A DNA stretch of 34,137 nt from an archaeon (GTDB taxonomy: Archaea; Nanobdellota; Nanobdellia; Pacearchaeales; GW2011-AR1): positions 1 to 34,137 of the forward strand of contig JABHLR010000004.1 of assembly GCA_018693315.1 (NCBI GenBank), written 5' to 3'. How positions within the stretch are numbered: the first letter of the stretch is position 1; each line of letters starts with the position of its first letter. The position numbers and the translations under genes are program-made. Shown piece after piece: positions 16,649 through 23,955 of this stretch. Below the pieces are notes generated by a model. It was not told where the DNA came from, ran no database searches, and saw only the letters and a program-made list of their open reading frames with translations.

Positions 16649-17698
16649 TTATATACCCCGGCCCTCATTCCAGCCACTCGTTTTAACATTAGGCATTCCA
16701 TTGTTATCACAACTCGCCAACCTCCGATAATCAACAGAAAAACGCCTATTTCCATATTTCCAAGATATAAATGTGGACGCACCAGATGAACCTGGGTTCG
16801 ATTTATACCTAGCAAGCCTATTCGTCAAACCTGGAAGCGCAGACCCAATTCCATTTTCAGTAACATAACCCAATGGCGTAATAATATCATACTGGCCACA
16901 ATACTGGTCCAAAATAACCTTAAGTTTTGCAGAAACCTCCTTCGCTTCCGCATGCAAAGCACTTTCCTTTTTGTTATCATAAATATCCATATAACTACCC
17001 CCTCCAGCAATAATACCCGTACCTCTGTTATTATCCAAATAGTTATTAGTAGAACGCTCATCCTCCAAATTAGAATAACCCTCAAGTACCGCCCCAACAG
17101 CACGATCAACACTCATCACCCTCCCACGAAAATTAATTTCAGTTGCCAAAATCTTTTTCAAATCATCATCAATTTTTCCAGCAATAACAGCCACCTTCCC
17201 AGTAACACCAAGATCATAATAATCCTTAGCCGGCTCCTTTATTATCCTAACCTTCTCTCCCCTAGCAATCGACCACCCATCAGAATTATTTCCAATCTTC
17301 GCAGGAAATTTCAAGCTCACGCAATCATTACATTGTGAATCCGGCCCTTCGACCAAACAAATACAAGCATAATTTCTCTGAATCCCCGACGTAAAAAACT
17401 CATTGGCTCCCTCGGAATACTGTGACTGCCCACCAAAATAAATTAAAAAATACTCCCTTTTGGCTTCCCTATCATCTGTATCCTGTGGCTGCCACATAGA
17501 AAAATCAGCAAACCCAACATCGTCAGCCTCTGCGATAGCCGCGACAAAAGCCTCCATATAAGATTCCGAAGTTTCTTCTCCCCGATGGAACAAAGGTGTG
17601 AGAACTGCAACCATCAAAAATATAATCAGAACAACTCCAGCCACAGCCAAAATCACACTCAAAATCTGCGTTATTGTAAATTTACCGTCTTTTTTCAT
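16649..17698 (-). CDS. Large pseudopilin-like protein (349 aa), paralogue of 12214-13017
   Basis: The track start at 17713 is TTG. The ATG at 17698 gives a 4-nt ATGA overlap with the upstream stop and the N-terminus MKKDGKFTITQILSVILAVA, a class III-like signal plus helix. The soluble domain contains a cysteine cluster (ACICLVEGP, CNDC) absent from its paralogue. The C-terminal 190 residues align with the 267-residue protein (ILATEINFRGR, ITPLGYVTENG, YGNRRFSVDYRRLASC). Unknown function; extracytoplasmic subunit of the pilus machine by context. Confidence 0.8.
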   Translation of the reverse strand: MKKDGKFTITQILSVILAVAGVVLIIFLMVAVLTPLFHRGEETSESYMEAFVAAIAEADDVGFADFSMWQPQDTDDREAKREYFLIYFGGQSQYSEGANEFFTSGIQRNYACICLVEGPDSQCNDCVSLKFPAKIGNNSDGWSIARGEKVRIIKEPAKDYYDLGVTGKVAVIAGKIDDDLKKILATEINFRGRVMSVDRAVGAVLEGYSNLEDERSTNNYLDNNRGTGIIAGGGSYMDIYDNKKESALHAEAKEVSAKLKVILDQYCGQYDIITPLGYVTENGIGSALPGLTNRLARYKSNPGSSGASTFISWKYGNRRFSVDYRRLASCDNNGMPNVKTSGWNEGRGI

Positions 17699-18774
17699 AT
17701 TATTCTTCCGCAATTTTCCATTAAAAGATCATCCCTAATCTTAGCATAATCCTTCATGCCATCAACATAACTCTCAGGAACATAAAGATAATATTCCTTA
17801 TCTATATCAAACCTCTTCCATGCTTTCCCCTCAAACTTATAAAAAGTATAACTTGCAGTAATTGCATTCCCATTAAAGTCTTTCGTCTCCTGAGACTCAG
17901 ACACAACCCCATATTTTTTACCACCAATCTCTGTAGTCACCATGGGCCTACCAATTTTAATAGGTGGTCTTTCAAGATTCAAATAATAAACCTTCTTCTC
18001 AATAAAAGTCAACCTATTAAAATAAAGGGCACCCTTAAGAGCATTATAAGTCTCATGCCTAGTTCCCCCCTCTTTAATAACAGTATTACCACACGGCCAA
18101 TGTTCCCACTTATCAGTCTTATGCACATATTCCCAAAGGCAATAATCATCGTCTTCTTCAGCTCCCCAATACCAGGTAGCCCATTTTTCTCCCACCATAG
18201 AACCAACGCCAGCATGACCCAACCATCCAACATAATCAGTTTCAGTATCTCCCTCCGAATAAGTAACCTCCAAATTTTTAACCTTCTCAACCATCGCCAA
18301 ATAAATATTCCTCTCAACTTCCTCCGCCTCACCAAGCGTCTTGTAATCCAACCTATAATATTTCCTATCCTTCTCCGGCAAATCACTTCTCCAAATAGAA
18401 AAATTAATTCCGTTCTCATCACGATCAATCAAATAAGTCCCATCCATATCCTTAGAGCCACCCAAATTAGCCCGACACCAAGTCTTACAAACCTTCACCT
18501 CAGTATTATCATTATCAAACTTAAAATAATCCAAAATCTCAGGCCCATTAATAAATTTCGAAACCTTCTCTATATAACACCGTTCAATAGGATCATCATC
18601 ATCCCGCAACCCAAGCCAAATAAAAAACTCATCAACCTTACCTCCAGTCTGCTCAAACAAAGTCCCCATCTTTTTCGGCCCAGCAATAATAACTATAATC
18701 AAAATCACCGCCAACAAAACATAAATAATCACCTTAGAAAGAGACAGCTGCGTCGCACCTCTCTTCGCAATCAT
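17695..18774 (-). CDS. Prepilin-like anchored extracytoplasmic protein (359 aa)
   Basis: MIAKRG followed by ATQLSLSKVIIYVLLAVILIIVIIAG is a class III signal with helix. The large soluble domain has paired cysteines (ERCYIEK, VCKTWCRANLGG, DYCLWEY, WPCGNT, ENCGRII) and is rich in aromatic residues, suggesting a disulfide-stabilised surface domain. No family recognised. The start overlaps the preceding stop by 4 nt and the stop overlaps the next start by 4 nt. At this size a tip or adhesin-like minor pilin is plausible. Confidence 0.75.
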   Translation of the reverse strand: MIAKRGATQLSLSKVIIYVLLAVILIIVIIAGPKKMGTLFEQTGGKVDEFFIWLGLRDDDDPIERCYIEKVSKFINGPEILDYFKFDNDNTEVKVCKTWCRANLGGSKDMDGTYLIDRDENGINFSIWRSDLPEKDRKYYRLDYKTLGEAEEVERNIYLAMVEKVKNLEVTYSEGDTETDYVGWLGHAGVGSMVGEKWATWYWGAEEDDDYCLWEYVHKTDKWEHWPCGNTVIKEGGTRHETYNALKGALYFNRLTFIEKKVYYLNLERPPIKIGRPMVTTEIGGKKYGVVSESQETKDFNGNAITASYTFYKFEGKAWKRFDIDKEYYLYVPESYVDGMKDYAKIRDDLLMENCGRII

Positions 18775-18911
18775 CGCCCAAACCTCAAAACATTCCTTAT
18801 AGAATCCAACATCTCACCGCCCCTACCCGAAAGCAAAAGAATAACCCCGCCAACCAAAACTACAATTATAACAATGAGAATCAACAACTTAACAATCTGC
18901 TCCATTTCCAT
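18771..18911 (-). CDS. Small single-helix membrane protein (46 aa)
   Basis: MEMEQIVKLL, then a strongly hydrophobic helix (ILIVIIVVLVGGVILLL) and a polar tail. The track ORF is longer only because it extends upstream through the terminator region. An AGGTGAT Shine-Dalgarno lies just before the ATG at 18911 (the ATG at 18905 is an alternative with better spacing). It lacks the KKG/KRG motif of the neighbouring prepilins. First gene of the operon that continues with the 359-, 349- and 42-residue proteins. Confidence 0.65.
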   Translation of the reverse strand: MEMEQIVKLLILIVIIVVLVGGVILLLSGRGGEMLDSIRNVLRFGR

Positions 18912-18972
18912 AATATCACCTACACAAAATACAACAAACCAATTAATAAACATTCCTAAAAAGGAACGCAAA

Positions 18973-19005
18973 AAATAAAAAAATAAAAAAGAGGGAATAG
19001 CCCTC
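18973..19005 (-). terminator. Terminator after the probable major pilin gene
   Basis: In the minus direction, GAGGG-CTATT-CCCTC forms a 5-bp hairpin (18991-19005) followed immediately by a long T-rich tract (18973-18990). It lies 16 bp after the pilin stop codon. T-tracts terminate archaeal RNA polymerase, so this isolates the pilin from the operon downstream. Confidence 0.7.
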
Positions 19006-19021
19006 AAAAATTAATAACTTG

Positions 19022-19351
19022 TTAACAAGTTATCGGAGTACAATCTGTAACATAACCTGCATCAGCAAAAGATGAGCAATTTCCTGGGATTCTACCAGAA
19101 TCACTATCATTTATGATAATAGTCCTACTCTGATTACAAACACCAAATCTATTATCTTGCTGGCAAGCCAAAGTACAAGAAGTCTTCATGGTATCAATAT
19201 TAACATCGCCTCCACCAAGTCCTGTCACTTTATCCCAAAGGTTCCCCCATCCGGTGCTAAAACCATAGATCAAGAATACAAGAACTACCAATCCAAGAAC
19301 TATAGCGATAATAGTCCCCAAAGTCATCTGCTGTCCTTTTTTATTTTCCAT
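19022..19351 (-). CDS. Probable major pilin (109 aa)
   Basis: MENKKG followed by QQMTLGTIIAIVLGLVVLVFLIYG is a clean class III signal and pilin helix. The short soluble domain has six cysteines (SCTLAC, GVCNQ, GNCSS, TDCTPITC), enough for three disulfides. It is singled out from the minor pilin-like genes by its own TATA box, an about 36-nt leader, a near-complete Shine-Dalgarno (GGAGGTGA, 5 nt from the ATG) and a terminator directly after it, all pointing to high expression. The track's GTG start at 19360 lies inside the Shine-Dalgarno and is rejected. Confidence 0.8.
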   Translation of the reverse strand: MENKKGQQMTLGTIIAIVLGLVVLVFLIYGFSTGWGNLWDKVTGLGGGDVNIDTMKTSCTLACQQDNRFGVCNQSRTIIINDSDSGRIPGNCSSFADAGYVTDCTPITC

Positions 19352-19417
19352 TATTTTCACCTCCCTTACAACTATTCATCAACGGGATATTTCTATAAGC
19401 ATTCCCCATATTATAAA
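19352..19417 (-). promoter_or_regulatory. Pilin promoter and strong Shine-Dalgarno
   Basis: A TATA box (GGTTTATAAT, about 19409-19418) would start transcription near 19387, leaving an about 36-nt leader that ends with GGAGGTGA five bases before the ATG. This is the only clear leadered, strong-SD promoter among the monocistronic genes here. Confidence 0.6.
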
Positions 19418-19426
19418 CCTTCCTCA

Positions 19427-21601
19427 TTATGTTAACCCCGCCAACGCAACAGCACCAATAACACTCAAACCAATAATCGCACCGGTCGCAACAACCGCAT
19501 ACAAAATCATCGTCACCTTCAAATTCTTACCAGTCTGCGCCGTCGCCATCAAAGGATCACGCCCAGCTTTTATCGTAGTCAAAGTCCCAGTCAAAATAAA
19601 CACAATCTCAATCAAATAAATCCCAACAACAATCTGCAACCAATAAGTCGGAATCATTTTCGTAATATCAAAAATCGCAAGGATCCCCTCAACACCGCCA
19701 GCCCCCGCCAAAGCATTAGCACCAGTCGTCGCCCCACCCTCAAACATATTACTCAAACTCCCCAAAATCGTTGTAATCATCCCCGCCAAACCAACAATAA
19801 TCCCGGAAAGCAACGGCGCCAAAAAAGTCATATTCGATTTCATATCCGAAATAATATCCGCCAACAAATCATTCAACCTATCATTAATTTTCTTAATATT
19901 CTTAACATAATCAGAAATCGCCATCAACGACCTCGCCGCAACCTGCAAACCTTTCTTCGTCGACTCAACCAAAATCCTCATCGAAGTTGCAATCAACTGC
20001 GACGGATAAAAAATCACAGCACCCCTCTTCGGATCAAACAACGCCCGATCCAAACTCATCCCAAGCTGCTGAATATTCTCATTCACAATCCTAAAGAAAC
20101 CCTCCGTCGAAGTTCCCTTCGTCGACTCCATCGTCTTCGCCAAAGCAATCTCCGCCGGCAAACCATCACCAATCCGATTCCCAAGCTGAAACAGCGACGA
20201 CGTAAACTCCTTTTCAACTTCCTTATATTTCTTCCTCGTCTCCAAAATTTCCTTAGTCTTAGAATTATAAACAATAATAAAAACCATAGCAATAGAAATC
20301 GGAATAAACAAACTCATCAACAAAGCCAAAGCGCCAAACGGCCCACTCACAACTCCAGTCGCATCAGTCATAATTCCAAACGCGCCAGACTCCCCCAAAA
20401 ACCCAAGCCCCAAACTCGACCAAGTATAATCCCTCGTCGTCCCCAACCAAAACGGCACATTCGTATATCGCCACAGCAACGGAATCAAACCAATCACAAA
20501 AAACGGAAACGCAATCAAAATCGCCTTAAGATAAGCAGCATTACTCTTGTACTTCGGATACAACGGATTCTTCTCCAGCAAACTCGACTCACCATAACCA
20601 CCCGGCCGCTTCATCATCACACTCCCCGTCATATACAAAACCATAAACGGCACCAAAATATTGAAAATCAAAAACACATGATACCACTTAATCGAACCAC
20701 CCATCATCGTCGACGCCAAAGGCAAAATCGCCAAAGCCAGCGTCGGCAAAACAATTCCCAACATATAAATATTCGTCAAAGGCGCTTTCACATTATGCGT
20801 ATATTTCAACATCTTATCATAAACACCGTCGAGAATAACCTGCAAACTCTTCTCCAAAACATTAACTCTCCGCCCTTCATCAGGCTCATACAAACTCGAC
20901 TCAATCAAATGAAACGCCTCAACAAACTCCATGCTATAATCCTTCCAACCCTTCAAATAATCATCAACACTATCCTTTATCGTCGAAAATTTCCCAACTT
21001 CAACATCCCAAAAAACTTTCCTAAAATCCAAACTTAAAGGCGGTTGCAAATGCTCAGCAGCAAACGAAACGGCCTTCTCAAAATTCGAAGTATGCTTCAT
21101 ATAAATCACAATATACAAAATCGCGGGAACCATCTGCGACGACGCTTTCAAACGCCACTTCATCGCCAAACGATCGGGAGCTTTCGACGAATAAAAAAAC
21201 AAAAAGATAGCCAACAAAAAAACCAAAAATAAAAACGTAAGTTGAAACCCTCCACCAAGCAACCAAATTCCAACCAAAGAAAAAACTCCAGCAAACAAAG
21301 TCAAAAACAACAACATCGTCGCGAAAACAACAACTTCACTCGGCGTCACATTCAAATGCGCAGTCGCAATATTTTTCTCAAGATTCTCCCTATCCTTCTC
21401 ACCAACCCTAATCTTAAACAAACCCCCCATCGACTTACACCACCTCTCATAACGCGAAAACTCCGGCAACATCGACGCACGGAATCTCTCATAACTTTGC
21501 GAAAACCCCTTCCCCTGCGCCGACGACTCATTAAAACCCTTCATCTCCGACTCTATCTTCGCCCCATACTTCCTCAAAATATCATCAGTACTCGGTGCCA
21601 T
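19427..21601 (-). CDS. tadC: TadC/FlaJ-type pilus platform protein with two T2SSF domains
   Basis: 724 residues. Inner-membrane platform on which the secretion ATPase acts in archaeal type IV pili. It has two cytoplasmic T2SSF-like units: the first around ASSQMVPAILYIVIYMKHTS and FRKVFWDVEVGKF, the second around FTSSLFQLGNRIGDGLPAEI and LVESTKKGLQVAARSLMAI. Each is followed by hydrophobic helices, with about nine to ten membrane segments overall. The ATG at 21601 shares one base with the stop of the HExxH protein, so it is coupled to that operon and not to the ATPase gene. Confidence 0.88.
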   Translation of the reverse strand: MAPSTDDILRKYGAKIESEMKGFNESSAQGKGFSQSYERFRASMLPEFSRYERWCKSMGGLFKIRVGEKDRENLEKNIATAHLNVTPSEVVVFATMLLFLTLFAGVFSLVGIWLLGGGFQLTFLFLVFLLAIFLFFYSSKAPDRLAMKWRLKASSQMVPAILYIVIYMKHTSNFEKAVSFAAEHLQPPLSLDFRKVFWDVEVGKFSTIKDSVDDYLKGWKDYSMEFVEAFHLIESSLYEPDEGRRVNVLEKSLQVILDGVYDKMLKYTHNVKAPLTNIYMLGIVLPTLALAILPLASTMMGGSIKWYHVFLIFNILVPFMVLYMTGSVMMKRPGGYGESSLLEKNPLYPKYKSNAAYLKAILIAFPFFVIGLIPLLWRYTNVPFWLGTTRDYTWSSLGLGFLGESGAFGIMTDATGVVSGPFGALALLMSLFIPISIAMVFIIVYNSKTKEILETRKKYKEVEKEFTSSLFQLGNRIGDGLPAEIALAKTMESTKGTSTEGFFRIVNENIQQLGMSLDRALFDPKRGAVIFYPSQLIATSMRILVESTKKGLQVAARSLMAISDYVKNIKKINDRLNDLLADIISDMKSNMTFLAPLLSGIIVGLAGMITTILGSLSNMFEGGATTGANALAGAGGVEGILAIFDITKMIPTYWLQIVVGIYLIEIVFILTGTLTTIKAGRDPLMATAQTGKNLKVTMILYAVVATGAIIGLSVIGAVALAGLT

Positions 21602-22296
21602 CAACTCTTCCTCTCAATATATTTAATACACTTATCAATCAACAAATCAAAATCTTTTTTCTTCTTCCATTGCTTAGTAATGTAACTCCTCAGTTTTTTA
21701 TGAGGTTCATAGCCTTGATCAACAGACCAGTACAGCCCAACAGCGCCCTCACGTAACAGCACCGTTAGCGCCTCCTTCAAATCTTCCGCCTTTTCTCTCC
21801 CAATCTTCTCAATAACCATCCCCATATAATTAGCAAAAAAATGAAAATGCATTAACTCATGAGCAATCGTTCCCAATGTCCCAGAAACACTCGAGAAAAA
21901 ATTAATCAAGAAAAAAGAATTTTTCTTTTTATCATTATCATAAAAATAAGGACACCTACAGGCAACAGTCGGATAAACAAAACATCTCGAAATATCAAAC
22001 TCTTTTCCTGTAAGTTTAAACAACCAATCAAAATAACTCTTCTCAATCTTCCTCCAACCCGCTTCAACTGCTTTCAAATAAATCTCAATCAAGCCAGAAT
22101 TATGAATCGTCTCATAAAACCCTCCAATCTTCCCCTTAACCTTCTTAAACTCGACATCTTTGCAAATCTCAATAACTTTCGAAGGCATATACTTACTAAA
22201 ATCATGCCAACTAGAATCCTCATTACATGTCTGCCAAACATTATGCAAATCCCTCCCACGATTTACCTTAAAGATTAACTTTGGATTCTTCATCAT
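21601..22296 (-). CDS. HExxH zinc metallopeptidase-like protein in pilus operon
   Basis: 231 residues, soluble, no signal peptide. The HELMH motif (146-150, in TLGTIAHELMHFHFF) is a metallopeptidase zinc site, and E175 in KAEDLKEALTVLL is placed as a possible third (gluzincin-type) ligand. Cysteines occur before the motif (SRCFVY, VACRC). I do not recognise the family. The start at 22296 or 22293 follows a GAGGTGA sequence and overlaps the MBL gene by about 29 nt; its stop overlaps the tadC start by 1 nt. A protease embedded between a hydrolase and a pilus platform gene is unusual and suggests a processing or turnover role inside the cell. Confidence 0.7.
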   Translation of the reverse strand: MMKNPKLIFKVNRGRDLHNVWQTCNEDSSWHDFSKYMPSKVIEICKDVEFKKVKGKIGGFYETIHNSGLIEIYLKAVEAGWRKIEKSYFDWLFKLTGKEFDISRCFVYPTVACRCPYFYDNDKKKNSFFLINFFSSVSGTLGTIAHELMHFHFFANYMGMVIEKIGREKAEDLKEALTVLLREGAVGLYWSVDQGYEPHKKLRSYITKQWKKKKDFDLLIDKCIKYIERKS

Positions 22297-22843
22297 TCAC
22301 CTCAAAAATTTTACCATGTCCAGGAACAATAAAATCAGCCATCTTCAAAATCTTCTCGCGATTCTTCATAATCTCCTCAACATTCCTCTCAAAAGAAGGC
22401 ATCTTCTTCGCATCCGAATAAAACAAATCACCAGCGACACAATAAACCTTTCCTTTCTCCCTAAAAACCACAGAACAACTATCACTCGAATGCCCCTGGG
22501 TAGAAATCACTTCAACATTCCTCCCAATCTTCAAAGGCAACCTCTTCCAATAAAATTTTTTCTTCAAAACACCTCCAGAATTAATAAAATCCGCATTCTC
22601 AAAAAAAGCACCATTCCAAACATGATCCAAATGAGAATGGGTGCTCACAATATGTGTCACATCCTTTGGCGAAACTCCTTCCTTCTTCAAGCTTTTTTTT
22701 ATTTCATCAAAAAATCCCCGTCCTCCACAATCCACAAGAATTATTTTTTTACTTTCCTTAATCAAAGTCACAGACGAACAAGCACTTATCCAACTCTTTT
22801 TATCAGACTTTGCAAAACCTACCTTTATCTGTTTAATCATCAT
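22268..22843 (-). CDS. Metallo-beta-lactamase-fold hydrolase
   Basis: 191 residues with a complete binuclear zinc site: THSHLDH (HxHxDH), the later histidine in QGHSSDS, the bridging aspartate in VAGDLFY, and the last histidine in VPGHGK. Single-domain enzyme of the MBL superfamily; substrate unknown (thioesterase, glyoxalase-II-like, or nuclease-like are all possible). Its start overlaps the RHH gene stop by 4 nt, so it is part of the RHH-MBL-HExxH-tadC operon. Confidence 0.88.
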   Translation of the reverse strand: MMIKQIKVGFAKSDKKSWISACSSVTLIKESKKIILVDCGGRGFFDEIKKSLKKEGVSPKDVTHIVSTHSHLDHVWNGAFFENADFINSGGVLKKKFYWKRLPLKIGRNVEVISTQGHSSDSCSVVFREKGKVYCVAGDLFYSDAKKMPSFERNVEEIMKNREKILKMADFIVPGHGKIFEVNDEESKVNL

Positions 22844-23076
22844 TTACCTCTTTTAAGCTTCTCAAAAACAGCCAAATCAATAAACTGCTTCCGGTTCGCA
22901 TACTTAAATTTATTCTCTTCCAGATTAATAAACTCTTCCACCCTCGCCAACAACTCAGAACTAACCTTCACCGCAGCGTCCCGAGCCCTCACCTTTTTCT
23001 TCTTCCCCAGAATCTTATCCTCAATCTTTTTCAAACCATCCAAATTAATCTCAATCGGCGCCTTACTCTTAACCAT
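22840..23076 (-). CDS. Ribbon-helix-helix regulator
   Basis: 78 residues. The C-terminal half (VKVSSELLARVEEFINLEEN ... NRKQFIDLAVFEKL) has the beta-strand, helix, helix pattern of an RHH DNA-binding domain; the N-terminal half is basic. First gene of the operon leading to tadC. The inverted repeat directly upstream of its start suggests autoregulation. An antitoxin is the alternative, but no toxin-like partner is adjacent. Confidence 0.7.
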   Translation of the reverse strand: MVKSKAPIEINLDGLKKIEDKILGKKKKVRARDAAVKVSSELLARVEEFINLEENKFKYANRKQFIDLAVFEKLKRGK

Positions 23077-23077
23077 A

Positions 23078-23113
23078 GTTACTAATAGTAACCAAAAGTA
23101 ACTTTATATATTA
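23078..23113 (-). promoter_or_regulatory. RHH operon promoter with GTTAC operator
   Basis: The inverted repeat GTTAC-TATTA-GTAAC (23078-23092) sits between the TATA box (TAATATATAAAG, 23102-23113) and the start codon at 23076. A third GTTAC half-site is at 23098-23102. Binding there would cover the transcription start, so repression by the adjacent RHH protein is likely. Confidence 0.6.
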
Positions 23114-23118
23114 ATCGC

Positions 23119-23475
23119 TCACACAAACCTTCCACGAAGTATCCCATGACCAACGGCCACACGAGAAATCGCCTCACAAAACCCCTGATAACACTCACTA
23201 TCCCCAGACACTTTAGGCCCCTCAGTAAGCCTATTCGCCCAATCCCTCGCAGCAGAATAAACATCAACAGCCCCCCTCTTCAACCCAGAAAGACAATCCG
23301 TCAAAACATTCAAAACATAAATATCCTTAATCGCCCCCATCGAGAGATTATCCAAAAGACCAGCCAAAAGACCAACCGACTCACCCTGTCTACCCTCGGC
23401 AATCTCTTCAGCAGCAGAATCAGCCAACCCAGAAAGGTCCCAGTTAACAAATTTCATTTCAAAAACTTCACTCAT
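23119..23475 (-). CDS. Hypothetical cytosolic protein (118 aa)
   Basis: The ATG at 23475 lies 26 nt from a TATA box; the track's TTG at 23478 is rejected. The protein is mostly helical (GLADSAAEEIAEG, GLLAGLLDNLSMG, VYSAARDWANRL) with three cysteines and no membrane segment. No family recognised. It lies between the ATPase gene and the RHH operon and has an almost identical promoter to the next small gene upstream. Confidence 0.6.
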   Translation of the reverse strand: MSEVFEMKFVNWDLSGLADSAAEEIAEGRQGESVGLLAGLLDNLSMGAIKDIYVLNVLTDCLSGLKRGAVDVYSAARDWANRLTEGPKVSGDSECYQGFCEAISRVAVGHGILRGRFV

Positions 23476-23495
23476 CAAATCCGGAACAAAACATT

Positions 23496-23513
23496 CTTTA
23501 TAAAAATTTATAT
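23496..23513 (-). promoter_or_regulatory. TATA element, copy 1 of a shared 18-bp promoter
   Basis: ctttataaaaatttatat (+ strand) is identical to 23938-23955. Centred about 26 nt from the ATG at 23475. Confidence 0.6.
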
Positions 23514-23527
23514 CCTAAACATAAAAA

Positions 23528-23917
23528 TCAAGCACAAGACACACAGAGACCAAGCCCAGGAATATATTCTCCATCTGGAGCAACAACATTATTGTAAAGC
23601 GATTCAGTCGCATCACGCTTAACCCCCTCAACATCCAACGCCCTCCCCTCCATCTCACACGTCCTCGCCATCCTACCAAAACGCATTATATCCTCATACG
23701 CCGTAAAAACAGAATCCATCCCGCCAATCGCCCATCTCACACTAGAATACTTCTTGACAAAAGCCCCAAAATCCTTATGCAACTGCGTCCGAGCAACTCT
23801 CAAATCTCTAGAACTAAAATCAGTATGAGCAATAACAGACAAAGCCCCCTGAACCTCCCAAGAAAGACTCCTAAGAGTATCAGCTCCACGAAAAACCCCA
23901 CCTGTAGTATCTAACAT
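23528..23917 (-). CDS. Hypothetical cytosolic protein (129 aa)
   Basis: The ATG at 23917 lies 25 nt from its TATA box; the track's TTG start at 23935 is unlikely. Helical, soluble, with a C-terminal cysteine pair (LCVSC). No family recognised. It lies directly downstream of the ATPase gene in the same direction but has its own promoter overlapping the ATPase stop codon. Confidence 0.6.
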   Translation of the reverse strand: MLDTTGGVFRGADTLRSLSWEVQGALSVIAHTDFSSRDLRVARTQLHKDFGAFVKKYSSVRWAIGGMDSVFTAYEDIMRFGRMARTCEMEGRALDVEGVKRDATESLYNNVVAPDGEYIPGLGLCVSCA

Positions 23918-23937
23918 CCCACCAACAACAAACAACT

Positions 23938-23955
23938 CTTTATAAAAATTTATAT
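23938..23955 (-). promoter_or_regulatory. TATA element, copy 2 of a shared 18-bp promoter
   Basis: Same 18-bp sequence as 23496-23513. It overlaps the last codons and stop of the tadA-type gene. Confidence 0.6.

Noticed and set aside
16519-16815. 98-codon start for the small prepilin-like protein
   Set aside because: The extra 56 residues read through the 3' part of the upstream gene in another frame; the ATG at 16647 follows that gene's stop by one base and gives a class III signal.
18055-18978. 307-codon + strand ORF
   Set aside because: It is antisense to the 359-residue prepilin-like gene, whose start and stop overlaps with its neighbours are well supported.
18771-19007. 78-codon start for the small membrane protein
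   Set aside because: The extension runs through the terminator of the pilin gene; the ATG at 18911 has AGGTGAT just upstream.
22840-23076. RHH protein as antitoxin of a toxin-antitoxin pair
   Set aside because: The overlapping downstream gene is a metallo-beta-lactamase-fold hydrolase with a complete metal site, not a recognisable toxin.
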